NCBI RefSeq assembly: GCF_014196805.1
Contig: NZ_JACIEI010000024.1
Coordinates: 1 to 32,471, forward strand
DNA from: Sulfitobacter undariae
GTDB lineage: Bacteria; Pseudomonadota; Alphaproteobacteria; Rhodobacterales; Rhodobacteraceae
DNA length: 32,471 bases
Direction of reading: 5' to 3'
Part shown: piece by piece, positions 1 through 8,550 of the stretch
Layout of the letters: every line of letters starts with the position of its first letter
Numbering within the stretch: position 1 is the first letter of the stretch
The notes under the pieces: model-generated
What the model saw: only the letters and a program-made list of their open reading frames with translations
Told to the model about the DNA's origin: nothing
Database searches by the model: none
Program-made: the position numbers and the translations under genes

Positions 1-10
1 AGCGCTCCAT
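1..10 (-). CDS. Start of an unidentified gene leaving the window
   Basis: On the minus strand an ATG at position 10 begins M-E-R before the window ends. It follows an AAGGGAG ribosome-binding sequence with a 7-nt spacer, which is good Shine-Dalgarno geometry. Only three codons are visible, so nothing can be said about the product. It would be divergent from the PIG-L/Hint gene, sharing the AT-rich region up to 381. Confidence 0.3.
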
Positions 11-173
11 GGAGAAACTCCCTTATAATCCATCTGTCAGGGCTGAATCTCAGATCAGGGGCTCACAAGGAAGGTGGGGTGGGCGCACCGCTTACCATTA
101 AATCGTGGAATCAAACACCAATGAGATTCCAATGTTTACAACTGTAGCATTGACAAATTTAGGAAAATACCTG

Positions 174-201
174 TGTTTGTTTCCCGTTTGATGTCTATAA
201 T
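174..201 (+). promoter_or_regulatory. Possible sigma70 promoter for the PIG-L/Hint gene
   Basis: A perfect TATAAT lies at 196-201 in the AT-rich leader, with a weak -35 (TGTTTG, 174-179) 16 nt upstream. It would leave a leader of about 175 nt before the ATG at 382. Only the -10 hexamer is strong, and AT-rich DNA yields such matches by chance. Confidence 0.3.
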
Positions 202-381
202 TGCCACATTTCGTCAGCAGAAAAATACGTTACTGCCAAGTAAGTTATTGATATTATTTGGTAATATGTGGTAGAGGCTTTAATTCGATCCAATTTAAAG
301 CAATAATTCACTTATGGATTCGACCTTTTTTGAGTATGTTTATTAGATCTTAATAATTTTCAAAATTTCGAGGTCGCATTC

Positions 382-1863
382 ATGCCGCTCACAAATGCAT
401 CCGGATCGACAATGTCGTTTGTCGCGCATATTGATGATGATCTGCTCTTTCAAAACCCAGATATCCAAGAAAGCATATCTTCGGGCGGAGGGCACACCAC
501 TGTCTATTTGACTGCAGGAGATGCTGGACGGGATTCTGCTCACTGGATCGCGCGCGAAGCTGGGGCAAAAGCAGCATATGGAGAAATGGCTGGTGCAAAT
601 GATTGGGTAGATGCGGTTGCCACCTTCGGGAATTCTGAAAACCGCGTTGAAATACAAACATCTTATCTAGAGAGTCAGCCTGAGGTTCGATTGTACTTCC
701 TCCGACTGCCGGATGGAAACCCCCGCGGCACTGGTTACGACATCACTGGTGAACAGAGCTTGGAGCAACTTTGGGAAAGTGAAATTGAAACAGTTACAAG
801 CGTGGATGGTGAGAACACATTAACTGCAGATCAGCTCTCGGGAATTTTGGTCGGCTTAATGAACCAGCACATGCCAGATGAAATCTTGATTCAGGATCAT
901 AGCTCTGAATATGTTGAAACAAACCATTCTGACCATGTGGTTGCGTCGCAATTTGTTTACGATGCGCAACAATATTATGGTTCAGAGCACGAGGTCCACT
1001 CATATTTAGAATACGCTACATCCAGCTTACCTGAGAACCAATCCCCTGAAGAGGCTCAAGAAACTCTTGAAGCTTACTATGCCTATACTCGCGGTTATTC
1101 TGGCGAAACCGATCCGGATATCACCCCAGTAATACCCGATAACTACTTGGCGTGGACATCAAGGCACTATCACGTGGACAACCTGAATGATCCCGACAAC
1201 GGAACTGTCAAAATACCAGATTTTGCGGTCCTTGATTTCATCTCAGAGGCGCCCCTTGCCATGAGAAAAGATGTGGTTCCTTGCTTCACCCCGGGTACAC
1301 TGATCGCCACTTCACAAGGTGAACGAAAGGTTGAGGATCTTGTGGCTGGTGACCGCGTAGTGACCCGTGACCATGGGTTTCAAAAAATTCTTTGGATAGG
1401 CCGGCGCAACATCTCTAAAGACGAGCTTGCTGCAAAAAAGCACTTACGACCTATCGTCATCCGTCGAGGAGCTCTTGGCCAACAACTACCAGAACGTGAT
1501 TTGATTGTATCTCCACAGCATCGCGTACTTGTAAGAAATCCGAATGCGACTCTTTACCTTGATGAAACTGAAGTTTTAGTTGCGGCTAAACACTTGACGA
1601 ATATCGATGGGATTGATGTAATTGAATCATTGGATACAATTTATATCCACCTCTTGTTTGAGCAGCATGAATTAGTCTTATCGGACGGTATATGGACCGA
1701 AAGCTTCCAACCAGGTGAGCTGTCAATGCTCGGTTTTAGCAAAGCATCGCGTAGAGAAATTTTTGAACTATTTCCCAGCCTTGCAACACCAACCGGAATT
1801 GATTCATTCCCTTCCACTCGTCGCCATCTCAAAAACTACGAAGCCTTAGTTGTTACGACTTGA
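382..1863 (+). CDS. PIG-L family deacetylase fused to a C-terminal Hint domain
   Basis: Residues 1-290 resemble PIG-L/LmbE zinc-dependent N-deacetylases. The metal motif appears as AHIDDD (usually AHPDDD), and a second metal/catalytic block NHSDH lies near residue 180. Residues 299-440 form a Hedgehog/intein (Hint_2) domain opening VVPCFTPGTLIATSQGE with the nucleophile Cys at 301, followed by VEDLVAGDRVVTRDHG and a later SPQHRVLV block. Hint_2 domains are common C-terminal parts of secreted Roseobacter proteins and may self-cleave. No classical signal peptide is visible, so export by type I secretion is only a possibility. The ATG at 382 follows GAGG with an 8-nt spacer. Substrate unknown; an amino-sugar or N-acetyl compound is likely from the family. 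Confidence 0.85.
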   Translation: MPLTNASGSTMSFVAHIDDDLLFQNPDIQESISSGGGHTTVYLTAGDAGRDSAHWIAREAGAKAAYGEMAGANDWVDAVATFGNSENRVEIQTSYLESQPEVRLYFLRLPDGNPRGTGYDITGEQSLEQLWESEIETVTSVDGENTLTADQLSGILVGLMNQHMPDEILIQDHSSEYVETNHSDHVVASQFVYDAQQYYGSEHEVHSYLEYATSSLPENQSPEEAQETLEAYYAYTRGYSGETDPDITPVIPDNYLAWTSRHYHVDNLNDPDNGTVKIPDFAVLDFISEAPLAMRKDVVPCFTPGTLIATSQGERKVEDLVAGDRVVTRDHGFQKILWIGRRNISKDELAAKKHLRPIVIRRGALGQQLPERDLIVSPQHRVLVRNPNATLYLDETEVLVAAKHLTNIDGIDVIESLDTIYIHLLFEQHELVLSDGIWTESFQPGELSMLGFSKASRREIFELFPSLATPTGIDSFPSTRRHLKNYEALVVTT

Positions 1864-2449
1864 AGATGCGAAGGAGGCATCGTCAGTTATCGGCGTTTCT
1901 GGCATCGAAAGCCGAGGGGCCTAGACCTCAGGTTCTGTCGCAAGTTTTGATAGAGGTCGGATCCATGGATTGGGCTAGGCTCAGGACCCATTGATATACT
2001 TGAGACTATCTGGCCTGTATGATTCAAACTCCTCAAGTTGAGGGGGTCAGATTGGCTGACGAATGGCGTCAGCAAAAGGACGGCTCTTTGCATTCAGTGC
2101 TGCATAGGTCGCCCGGCAGTAATTTCAGCACAATCACTCATCCTTTCAATCGTGCGCAAACTGCGTCCACAAATATCACCTCGGCATATCCAGATGATTA
2201 CTTCATTGGCACCGACGGCGCGCAAAGCGACCAGCGGTGCCTTTAAAATCAACGGTCAATCAACTGGAGGACAGCGCCGCAAGAGCGCATCGGACAACCA
2301 CCCAGGCTGATGCCTCCTCGCCGCCTGAACCTTTTCGACCTGTGCATCGGAGGAATTCACCGGAAAGGGCAAAAATCGGAGCTTGCAGCCCAATCAGTCC
2401 AAATTGGCGACTTTCCCAATAGGCTCCAAGCCTGCTTTGACGGCCCTTT
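1864..2449. other. Gene-free stretch between convergent genes
   Basis: About 590 bases between the Hint gene and the minus-strand DUF6525 gene. The open frames here are short, overlap one another, lack ribosome-binding sites and resemble no family I know. It may be degraded mobile DNA, but no transposase motif or terminal repeat can be identified. Confidence 0.4.
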
Positions 2450-2746
2450 CTATTCAAAGCCCCAAGTTTTTCTAGAGTCTTGTTTGAGCATCTTTTGTTC
2501 CAATTGACCAAGGTAAGCTTGGGCCGCAATCGGATCGTTTCCGTGCTTTTCCAGTGCGGACCGCCATACCCGAAGTGCAGAGCGCGGCGACCACGGGAGC
2601 ACGGCTTGCCTGAGCCATACGCGCAAATCCGTTGGCAACCGATCATACATCGCCATTGGGTTTACTGCTCGTCTTGAGCGGGGTAAACTTGTTCGAGCAT
2701 TGCTTTTACGGCGGGTTAAAGCATCTTTTTGCATTAACGGGCCCAT
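2450..2746 (-). CDS. DUF6525-like small basic protein
   Basis: A 98-residue protein. After a basic N-terminus rich in Arg and Ser it carries the block NPMAMYDRLPTDLRVWLRQA, then AVLPWSPRSALRVWRSAL and a helical tail, which matches my memory of DUF6525 proteins of Rhodobacteraceae. Function is unknown. The start is set by the sequence TGATG: the stop codon of the upstream CobW-type gene (2748-2746) shares two bases with this ATG (2746-2744), so the two are translationally coupled. The position suggests a role in the same zinc-limitation response, but this is inference from context. A longer reading from 2803 would overlap the GTPase and is not needed. Confidence 0.7.
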   Translation of the reverse strand: MGPLMQKDALTRRKSNARTSLPRSRRAVNPMAMYDRLPTDLRVWLRQAVLPWSPRSALRVWRSALEKHGNDPIAAQAYLGQLEQKMLKQDSRKTWGFE

Positions 2747-3978
2747 CACTCTGTTGCAGGTGCGCGACGCCATGCCGGAAAAGGGTCTGGCAGGTTGGCC
2801 CAAATATCGGGTGTAAATGCCTGCGCATTTTCAACAAGGGCCGCATCCAGCACGCTCGTGATGGCCGCTTTGTCCATCCCCGCACCGATAAACACCAATT
2901 CTTGACGGCGATCACCAAAAGGCTCTTGCCAATGATGTGTCAAATATTCGACCGCTTGCGGGGTCGAAGGGCGGCGATCTTCGGGAACGGTTGCCCACCA
3001 AGTGCCCATTGGCTTAATGCTGCTTAATGCACCTGCAAGCGAAAATTCTGCCAGCCAATCGGGGCGCGTCGCGATCCAAAAATGACCCTTGGCCCGGATG
3101 ACGCCCGGCAACGAACCGTTCAGGACGTCGTGTATTTTTTGCGGGTCAAAGGGGCGGCGTGCGCGGTACACAAACGAAGAAATCCCGAACTCTTCGGTTT
3201 CAGGAATGTGATCCGCGAAGCCGTACAGCTCTTTTGCCCAAAGAGGGTTCTCATGTGCGGTGTCAAAGTCAAATAGGCCCGTATCAAAAATGCGGTCATG
3301 TGGGACCTTGCCATAATCAGCCTCAATAATTTGCGCATCTGGGTTCAGCGCAACAACGATCAGACGCGCCGCCTCAAGGTTGGCAGGTCCAGCGTCATTG
3401 GCTTTGTTGAGGATCACCACATCCGCAAACTCAATCTGTTCGACCAACAGATCAACCAGCGTGCGATCATCACCTTCCCCCATCACCTCACCACGGTCGC
3501 GAAGAAAATCGTGACTGGCGTAGTCCTTCAGCAGATTGACCGTATCAACAACAGTGACCATCGTGTCCAATCGCGCCACATCAGACAGGCTCACCCCATC
3601 TTCATCGCGAAAATCGAATGTCGCGGCTACGGGCAGTGGTTCAGAAATACCTGTGGATTCAATGAGGAGGTAATCAAAACGCCCCTCTGCTGCGAGGCGG
3701 CTAACTTCTTGCAATAGATCGTCACGAAGCGTGCAGCAGATGCACCCGTTTGTCATTTCCACCAGCGTTTCTTCTGTATGGCTCAGGTTCGCGCCACCGT
3801 CGCGAATGATGTCAGCGTCGATGTTGACCTCCGACATATCATTTACAATTACGGCAACACGGCGCCCGTCTCGGTTTTGTAGGACTTCATTCAGAAGCGT
3901 CGTTTTGCCAGCCCCCAAAAAGCCCGAAAGGACAGTAACAGGAAGGCGTGTATCTGTGGTCACCGATTGGATGTTCAT
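2746..3978 (-). CDS. CobW/COG0523-family GTPase, putative zinc metallochaperone
   Basis: A 410-residue GTPase of the G3E/COG0523 family. The P-loop GFLGAGKTT is at residues 19-27, the metal-binding CxCC motif (NGCICC) has cysteines at 79, 81 and 82, ESTGISEP follows near 106, and a guanine-specificity element NKAND lies near 191. The C-terminal half is the CobW_C domain. These proteins use GTP to deliver or insert metal; members under Zur control handle zinc (ZNG1/YeiR type). It lies 80 nt downstream of zinT on the same strand behind a Zur box and runs into the DUF6525 gene, so a zinc role is more likely than cobalamin synthesis. Confidence 0.88.
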   Translation of the reverse strand: MNIQSVTTDTRLPVTVLSGFLGAGKTTLLNEVLQNRDGRRVAVIVNDMSEVNIDADIIRDGGANLSHTEETLVEMTNGCICCTLRDDLLQEVSRLAAEGRFDYLLIESTGISEPLPVAATFDFRDEDGVSLSDVARLDTMVTVVDTVNLLKDYASHDFLRDRGEVMGEGDDRTLVDLLVEQIEFADVVILNKANDAGPANLEAARLIVVALNPDAQIIEADYGKVPHDRIFDTGLFDFDTAHENPLWAKELYGFADHIPETEEFGISSFVYRARRPFDPQKIHDVLNGSLPGVIRAKGHFWIATRPDWLAEFSLAGALSSIKPMGTWWATVPEDRRPSTPQAVEYLTHHWQEPFGDRRQELVFIGAGMDKAAITSVLDAALVENAQAFTPDIWANLPDPFPAWRRAPATE

Positions 3979-4014
3979 TCTGGCTTGGCCTTTGGTTTGG
4001 GATTTTCAGCTTTG

Positions 4015-4042
4015 GCACGCCTACCGAAAGCGGCAAGCGTGC
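4015..4042 (-). repeat. Inverted repeat between zinT and the GTPase gene
   Basis: GCACGC (4015-4020) and GCGTGC (4037-4042) form a 6-bp stem, with a smaller CCG/CGG pairing inside the loop. It sits in the 80-nt gap between the two genes of the operon. No T-run follows, so it could tune downstream expression or stabilise the zinT message rather than terminate. Confidence 0.3.
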
Positions 4043-4058
4043 TGCGTTGATGTGTGGG

Positions 4059-4715
4059 TTAATGCGCAATCATGCTTTGTGCGATCTCAGCACCGCTCAG
4101 ATCAGCCGGAAAATATGTCGGCCAATTGGTGACTTCTGTCAGCAATTTTGCACGGTCATCGCCCCAGTAAAGGTGGTAGTGGTCCGACTTGGTCGGCACC
4201 ATGATATGATCGCTGAACTGGATGAACTGCGGCGCGGCTTCGTCACCACCCGACTTTTCAAAGACGTAACGCACGCCTTGATTGCCGGATTCATAAGTCA
4301 GAATTTCGTACCCGTCGTTTTCGTACTGCCCCTGAGTGGGTTTGCCATCCTGAAAAAAAGTCACGCTGGATCCGTCAATCAGAATGCGCTCCACCTCTGT
4401 GGTATAGCCCGTGTTGTAGTATGCACGATATTCTTCGACGGTCTTGTCTCCGTCTTCTGCCTTATGCGCAAGCACGGCGTCCAAAGTACCGTCTTGTAAG
4501 AACGGGTAAATCGACTGCCAATTGTTTTCCCAATCTGACAGGTCTCGGGCCTGCACATCTGCTTCATCTACCAGCGACGGCTTATGGTTGTGATGTTCGT
4601 GCTTATGGGTGTCCGTTGTCGCAGAATTTGACGTTTGGGCGGGAGCCTGCGTTGCCAATGTGACCCATGCGCCGATTGCGATGACGGCTGCAGGTTTGAT
4701 GATGAAGTGTAGCAA
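4059..4715 (-). CDS. zinT: ZinT-family periplasmic zinc-binding protein
   Basis: A ZinT/YodA protein of 218 residues. Its N-terminus is a hydrophobic signal sequence ending near ATQAPAQ, followed by a His-rich stretch THKHEHHNHK of the kind that captures metal. The lipocalin-like ZinT body contains DLSDWENNWQSIYPFL, the EEYRAYYNTGY region and SDHYHLYWGDD with metal-ligand histidines. ZinT binds periplasmic Zn(II) and feeds the ZnuABC importer. I chose the TTG at 4715 because GGAGA (4722-4726) precedes it with a 6-nt spacer; an upstream TTG at 4736 has no such site and would push the ribosome-binding site inside the gene. Zur regulation is supported by the box at 4745-4763. It heads the operon with the GTPase and DUF6525 genes. 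Confidence 0.9.
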   Translation of the reverse strand: MLHFIIKPAAVIAIGAWVTLATQAPAQTSNSATTDTHKHEHHNHKPSLVDEADVQARDLSDWENNWQSIYPFLQDGTLDAVLAHKAEDGDKTVEEYRAYYNTGYTTEVERILIDGSSVTFFQDGKPTQGQYENDGYEILTYESGNQGVRYVFEKSGGDEAAPQFIQFSDHIMVPTKSDHYHLYWGDDRAKLLTEVTNWPTYFPADLSGAEIAQSMIAH

Positions 4716-4744
4716 AAGATATCTCCGGTTACTCAATGATTCGT

Positions 4745-4763
4745 AATGTTATGACATAACATA
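4745..4763 (-). promoter_or_regulatory. Zur box before zinT
   Basis: The core TGTTATGACATAACA (4747-4761) is a perfect 7-1-7 palindrome; the longer reading AATGTTATGACATAACATA has one outer mismatch. It closely follows the Zur consensus built on TGTTATA/TATAACA. It lies about 30 nt upstream of the TTG chosen for zinT, where a bound repressor would cover the promoter. Confidence 0.85.
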
Positions 4764-4850
4764 TGCATATCTAGATTCACTTTGAGCCTTTGGCAAGGCG
4801 GCAACCAATAGGGTAATCTGGCCAATTTGTGGAGGCGTTTGCAACTAGAA

Positions 4851-5186
4851 CTACGCAGCCATTTGGTGCTTGAAAGCCCATGCTGCCAACGTTTCACTGT
4901 GATATTCTGGGCCGTTGTCCACACGTATCATCGCTGGTTTTCCTCGCCACTGGATGATCTGGTCCAGGGTCTGCACAACCCGTGGAGACGGCGCGAAAAA
5001 TCAACTTCGATGGCCAAAATTTCGCGATTGAAGTCATCCGAAACGTTTAGCGTTTTTAAGGATTTACCATTTCACAGATGGCAGCCATAAAGTCAATTTA
5101 CAACGCCTGATTCGGGCTGTCTGGCACCAATTAAGAATCTGGGCGGTCGCGCTTGAGCCGCTTCTTGGGCTTGAGTATCACCCGAC
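4851..5186 (-). pseudogene. IS3-family (IS407-like) orfB transposase remnant
   Basis: Reading the minus strand in pieces gives KPKKRLKRDRP, then PDSPNQAL*IDFM, TLNVSDDFNREILAIEVDFS, PSPRVVQTLDQIIQWRGKP and AMIRVDNGPEYHSETLAAWA, the order of an IS3-family integrase core. At least two frameshifts and in-frame stops break it, and it ends at a TAG (4853-4851) before the last part of the catalytic domain. Only part of the DDE core remains, so it cannot be active. No terminal inverted repeats were recognised. Confidence 0.8.
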
Positions 5187-5746
5187 AGGGTATTGCGCAT
5201 AAATGTCCCGAGAGGGGTGCAAGTTCAGCTTTAACCCGCAATAGATGCTCTAGCCCCTCTTATGGTTCCAGCCAAAGCCCTTCAAACTGAAGGTCGGGGT
5301 TAAGTTGTTTCCATTGATCTAAAAATAAAGCGTCAAATCAATGATTTGCAGGCGTATTATTTTGCCTCGAAGCAAAGATCCCACAGAAAACGGGGTTTTA
5401 AAAGCTACCCACGGCTGGCATATTAATTTACGCTTTTGGATGGCTTGATGGGCTTTTGTGAAGATATGCCGGACCTGAAGCCATGGACAAGGAAAGGGCG
5501 GAGCAATGGACTCCGCCCTCTGGCTTTTGCTTCTGAAATCACTTGATGGCTTGCGGCTCAAACTGTCCGTTCCTCGCATGCCGGTGATGCTGCGGTTCGA
5601 CCCGACTTAAATGTGATCGGCACGCATCGTGGGGGGCAGAGAAAATCGGTACGGTACATCTGGAGATGTATTGACGGTGTAGCAAAGGACAACCCGTTTT
5701 TGAGAAAGCAAGGGCCGATGCATGACGCGCCGGCCCGGAACGGCCA
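5187..5746. other. Gene-poor stretch after the IS3 remnant
   Basis: About 560 bases with no gene I can support. The IS3-like coding signal fades beyond about 5190. The only clear structure is the hairpin at 5496-5518. Short frames here lack ribosome-binding sites and family resemblance. Confidence 0.4.
5496..5518. terminator. Strong hairpin, possible terminator of the redox operon
   Basis: GGGCGGAG (5496-5503) and CTCCGCCC (5511-5518) make a perfect 8-bp GC-rich stem with a 7-nt loop. The 3' flanks are only partly T-rich (CTGGCTTTT on plus, TTTCCTTG on minus). On the minus strand it lies about 230 nt after the last gene of the dehydrogenase/GST operon and could end that transcript. Confidence 0.5.
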
Positions 5747-6346
5747 TCAAACGGACTGCATATCGAGCGCCTTGCCATCGTATTTTCCGGTAGTCGCAGC
5801 TCTGGCCAGAACCCGCGCCACGTCCGAGCGGCTGGCCCTGGCGGTTTTGTCGACCTCGCTTCCCAAAATTACATCGCCACTTGTCATATCTGTAAGCGCA
5901 ACGGGCCGCAGGATCGCATAGTTTAAACCTGAGCCCTTCAAGTGCTCGTCCGTATCGTGCTTTGCTTTCAGATAGTGTGCTAGATCGCCGGACGGATTAC
6001 TCTGGTCGGCCCCGACCGAGCTGAGCATGACAAACCGCTCAACTCCAGCCTCTTTGGCAAGATCAACCAACCGCATTGCACCGTCGCGGTCGACCTTATC
6101 GGTCATTTCGGAACCAGTAGATCCACCAGATCCTGCCGCAAAAACAACTATATCCGCTCCGTTGCAAACGCCCGGTTGCAGATCAGTCAGGTCGGCATGT
6201 CGCAGGGTTGTTGCATCGGGCAGTTGGCTGGTGTCAGAGCTTTCGCGTACCAGAGCGGTAACTTTGTGGCCTTGGTCCACGATCTCTTGGGTCAGAAGAC
6301 GTCCGGTTTTGCCGGTGGCACCGGCGATAAGAATACTCTTGGTCAT
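5747..6346 (-). CDS. NAD(P)-binding atypical SDR (NmrA/HSCARG-like)
   Basis: A 199-residue single-domain Rossmann protein. GATGKTGRLLTQ at residues 9-20 carries the GxxGxxG dinucleotide motif, and VVFAAGSGGSTG and FVMLSSVGAD fit atypical SDRs such as YwnB/HSCARG. The classical YxxxK active site is replaced by YLKAK in the expected region, so either redox sensing or NAD(P)H-dependent reduction is possible. It begins 17 nt after the GST gene with AAGGAA as ribosome-binding site and is the last gene of a three-gene operon with the aldehyde dehydrogenase and GST. Confidence 0.8.
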   Translation of the reverse strand: MTKSILIAGATGKTGRLLTQEIVDQGHKVTALVRESSDTSQLPDATTLRHADLTDLQPGVCNGADIVVFAAGSGGSTGSEMTDKVDRDGAMRLVDLAKEAGVERFVMLSSVGADQSNPSGDLAHYLKAKHDTDEHLKGSGLNYAILRPVALTDMTSGDVILGSEVDKTARASRSDVARVLARAATTGKYDGKALDMQSV

Positions 6347-6363
6347 TTCATTTCCTTTTTATG

Positions 6364-6978
6364 TCAGACAGGCGGCGCCATGGGGCCTGAGGCCTGAGTA
6401 GCAGTGATGTAGCCGGGCTGTTCTTGGAGTGCTTCCCAATACGCCGCGATGGAAGGGTGCTCACTCAGGAGATCAAGGCGCGCCAGAAGCGCTACGATGT
6501 AGGACATCTGAATGTCTGCCAGCATCGCTTGATCGCCAAAAAGTAGCGGGCCGTCACCGGTGAATTCGGTAATATAGTCGAGATGGAGGCTCAGCGCTGC
6601 ACGCGCTTGATCCGGCACCGGTTCGCCATCAAATGCAGGCAAGATCGCCTGCAAGGCTACCTCGGCGAAGGAGGCCTCCACATAATCCAGCAACGCTTCG
6701 TGTTTCCAATAAGCGGGTGTGCCCTGTAACGGGGTGTGGCTATTATCACCGTATTTTGCCGCGAGGTAACGCAAAATAGTCGCGGATTCGGCGACCATTT
6801 CGCCTGCGTCCTCGATGACGGGGGATTTCCCCAAAGGGTGAATCCGCTTCAGTCCATCCGGTGCGTGGAAGCTTGCAGTGCGGTCATAGTCGATCCGGTT
6901 GCAAGGTTGGCCAAGATCAGCCAGCAGCCATAATACCCGGGTCGCACGGGAATATTTGAGAGCGTGGAGTGTGATCAT
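6364..6978 (-). CDS. Glutathione S-transferase
   Basis: A 204-residue GST. The thioredoxin-fold N-terminal domain contains YSRATRVLWLLADL (glutathione-contact Ser/Arg region near residues 9-14), HPLGKSPVIED with the cis-Pro, and the glutathione-binding ESATILRYLA. The C-terminal half is the all-helical domain with DIQMSYIVALLA. It would conjugate or reduce electrophilic substrates with glutathione in the cytoplasm. Its ATG overlaps the dehydrogenase stop in ATGA, so the genes are translationally coupled, suggesting shared detoxification of reactive carbonyls. Substrate unknown. Confidence 0.87.
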   Translation of the reverse strand: MITLHALKYSRATRVLWLLADLGQPCNRIDYDRTASFHAPDGLKRIHPLGKSPVIEDAGEMVAESATILRYLAAKYGDNSHTPLQGTPAYWKHEALLDYVEASFAEVALQAILPAFDGEPVPDQARAALSLHLDYITEFTGDGPLLFGDQAMLADIQMSYIVALLARLDLLSEHPSIAAYWEALQEQPGYITATQASGPMAPPV

Positions 6979-8351
6979 GGCAAAAAGATCGCTTTTGCGT
7001 TTGTGAATTCTTTCATACCAAAGCCTCCGTGTTCGCGGCCATAGCCCGAGTTTTTAACACCGCCGAACGGCATATTGGGATCGGCCGCCCCAAACGAGTT
7101 GATGCGTACCATGCCAGTATCAAAATGGTCGCGGGCAAGTTTCAGCGCGTGTTCCTCATCTTTGCAAAAGATCCCGCCACCAAGCCCATATCGGCTGTCA
7201 TTGGCAATGCGCATGGCGTCCTCGTTGTCTTTGGCGCGGATCACCGCGGCCACCGGACCAAAAATCTCGTCGTCATAGGCGGGCATTCCGGGCGTCACAT
7301 CAGCCAGTACAGTGGCGGGATAATAGGCGCCCGTGCGATCGGGCACGCTACCACCACAGAGAACCTTGGCCCCTTTGGTAATGCTTTGCTCCACTTGCTG
7401 CTTCACAGTGTTGAATTGTTCCTCGCTGGAGAGCGGCCCAAGTTGCGTTTCCTTATCTGTTGGATCGCCCAGAGTGACCGCCTGCATCTGCTCGGTGAAG
7501 GCCGCTACGAATGTGTCGTAAACCTTTTCGGTCACCACAAATCGCTTGGCGGAAACGCAGGTTTCACCATTGTTGTACAGGCGCCCCATGACCGAATATT
7601 TGACGGCGGTTTCGATATCCGCGTCTTCCAAGACCAGATAGGCGTCGTTCGATCCAAGCTCCAGCACTGTTTTTTTCAAAGCCTTGGCCGCCACGCTGCC
7701 GATATGGCGCCCTGCCGCGTCACTGCCAGTCATGGTAACGCCGCGCACCAAAGAATGTTCGATCAGGGCATCACTGGTATCATGGTCAATCAAGATCACC
7801 TGAAACAAGTCTTCGGGGAGGCCGGCCTCAATACACAGCTCGCGCAGGCGCAGGCCCGATCCTGTGCAGATGCTGGCGTGCTTCAGGACACAGCCGTTGC
7901 CCGCCATAAGGTTCGCCGCCAGTACACGCACAGGCTGGTACAGCGGAAAGTTCCACGGTTGGATCGAGTATATCACGCCGATAGGTTGATAGCTGACAAT
8001 GCCGCGCGCTTCATTCTGGCCATGTGTGCGTTCTTCGTCAGCCAGAACATCGGGTCCATGCTGCGCGGTATATTCAAAAATTGCTGCACAGATTTCGACT
8101 TCGGTCTTGCCATCCTTGATCAGTTTGCCGGTCTCACGGGTCATCAGCTCTGCCAATTCATCGGAGTGCTCGCGCAAAACCTCCGCGATCCTTATCAGGT
8201 GGGTCGCGCGTTCTTTATGCGTCTTTGTTCGCCAGTCCAGAAAGGCCTCGTGCGCAGCTTCAAGCTTTTGTACGGCCTCGTCCTTTGTCATCAGTGGATA
8301 GGTTTCAATCACCGCACCAGTGGCGGGGTTCATTGTTGTGATCGTTGACAT
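6975..8351 (-). CDS. NAD(P)-dependent aldehyde dehydrogenase, succinate-semialdehyde type
   Basis: A 458-residue member of the aldehyde dehydrogenase superfamily. The catalytic Cys is C265 in NNGETCVSAKR, the general base E231 in VLELGSND, and the oxyanion Asn N133 in QPWNFPLYQP; K157 fits the cofactor lysine. Overall likeness is to short succinate-semialdehyde dehydrogenases (GabD/Sad type), which oxidise the semialdehyde to succinate, but specificity cannot be fixed from sequence alone. It is the first gene of an operon with GST and the NAD(P)-binding protein and is divergent from the dehydrogenase gene at 8551, sharing a 199-nt regulatory region. Confidence 0.9.
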   Translation of the reverse strand: MSTITTMNPATGAVIETYPLMTKDEAVQKLEAAHEAFLDWRTKTHKERATHLIRIAEVLREHSDELAELMTRETGKLIKDGKTEVEICAAIFEYTAQHGPDVLADEERTHGQNEARGIVSYQPIGVIYSIQPWNFPLYQPVRVLAANLMAGNGCVLKHASICTGSGLRLRELCIEAGLPEDLFQVILIDHDTSDALIEHSLVRGVTMTGSDAAGRHIGSVAAKALKKTVLELGSNDAYLVLEDADIETAVKYSVMGRLYNNGETCVSAKRFVVTEKVYDTFVAAFTEQMQAVTLGDPTDKETQLGPLSSEEQFNTVKQQVEQSITKGAKVLCGGSVPDRTGAYYPATVLADVTPGMPAYDDEIFGPVAAVIRAKDNEDAMRIANDSRYGLGGGIFCKDEEHALKLARDHFDTGMVRINSFGAADPNMPFGGVKNSGYGREHGGFGMKEFTNAKAIFLP

Positions 8352-8521
8352 GATGTCTCCTTTCAGCTTTCAAGCGTTGGAGAGACAACACAAAGGTCGG
8401 GGCTTGGTTCCTGACCGACACACCTCTGAGCCGGTAAGTCACAGAAACGTTATTGCGCAGCTTTGCTTTGACCGTACGTTCGGGGGTGACATCAGATCAC
8501 GTTGGCTTACCTGGTACCCCA

Positions 8522-8533
8522 ACGTCATGACGT
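8522..8533. promoter_or_regulatory. Perfect 12-bp palindrome, possible operator
   Basis: ACGTCATGACGT is a perfect palindrome just upstream of the AGAAGGAG ribosome-binding site of the gene at 8551, in the region shared with the divergent aldehyde dehydrogenase. Position and symmetry suit a repressor site. No candidate regulator lies next to it. Confidence 0.35.
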
Positions 8534-8550
8534 AAGAAGGAGACCTGACT

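Noticed and set aside
1920..2060. Possible IS5-type end downstream of the Hint gene
   Set aside because: A faint resemblance only; no matching inverted end or transposase frame is present.
7029..8348. Plus-strand frame of 439 codons opposite the aldehyde dehydrogenase
   Set aside because: The minus-strand frame has all catalytic motifs of the family; the plus frame has none.
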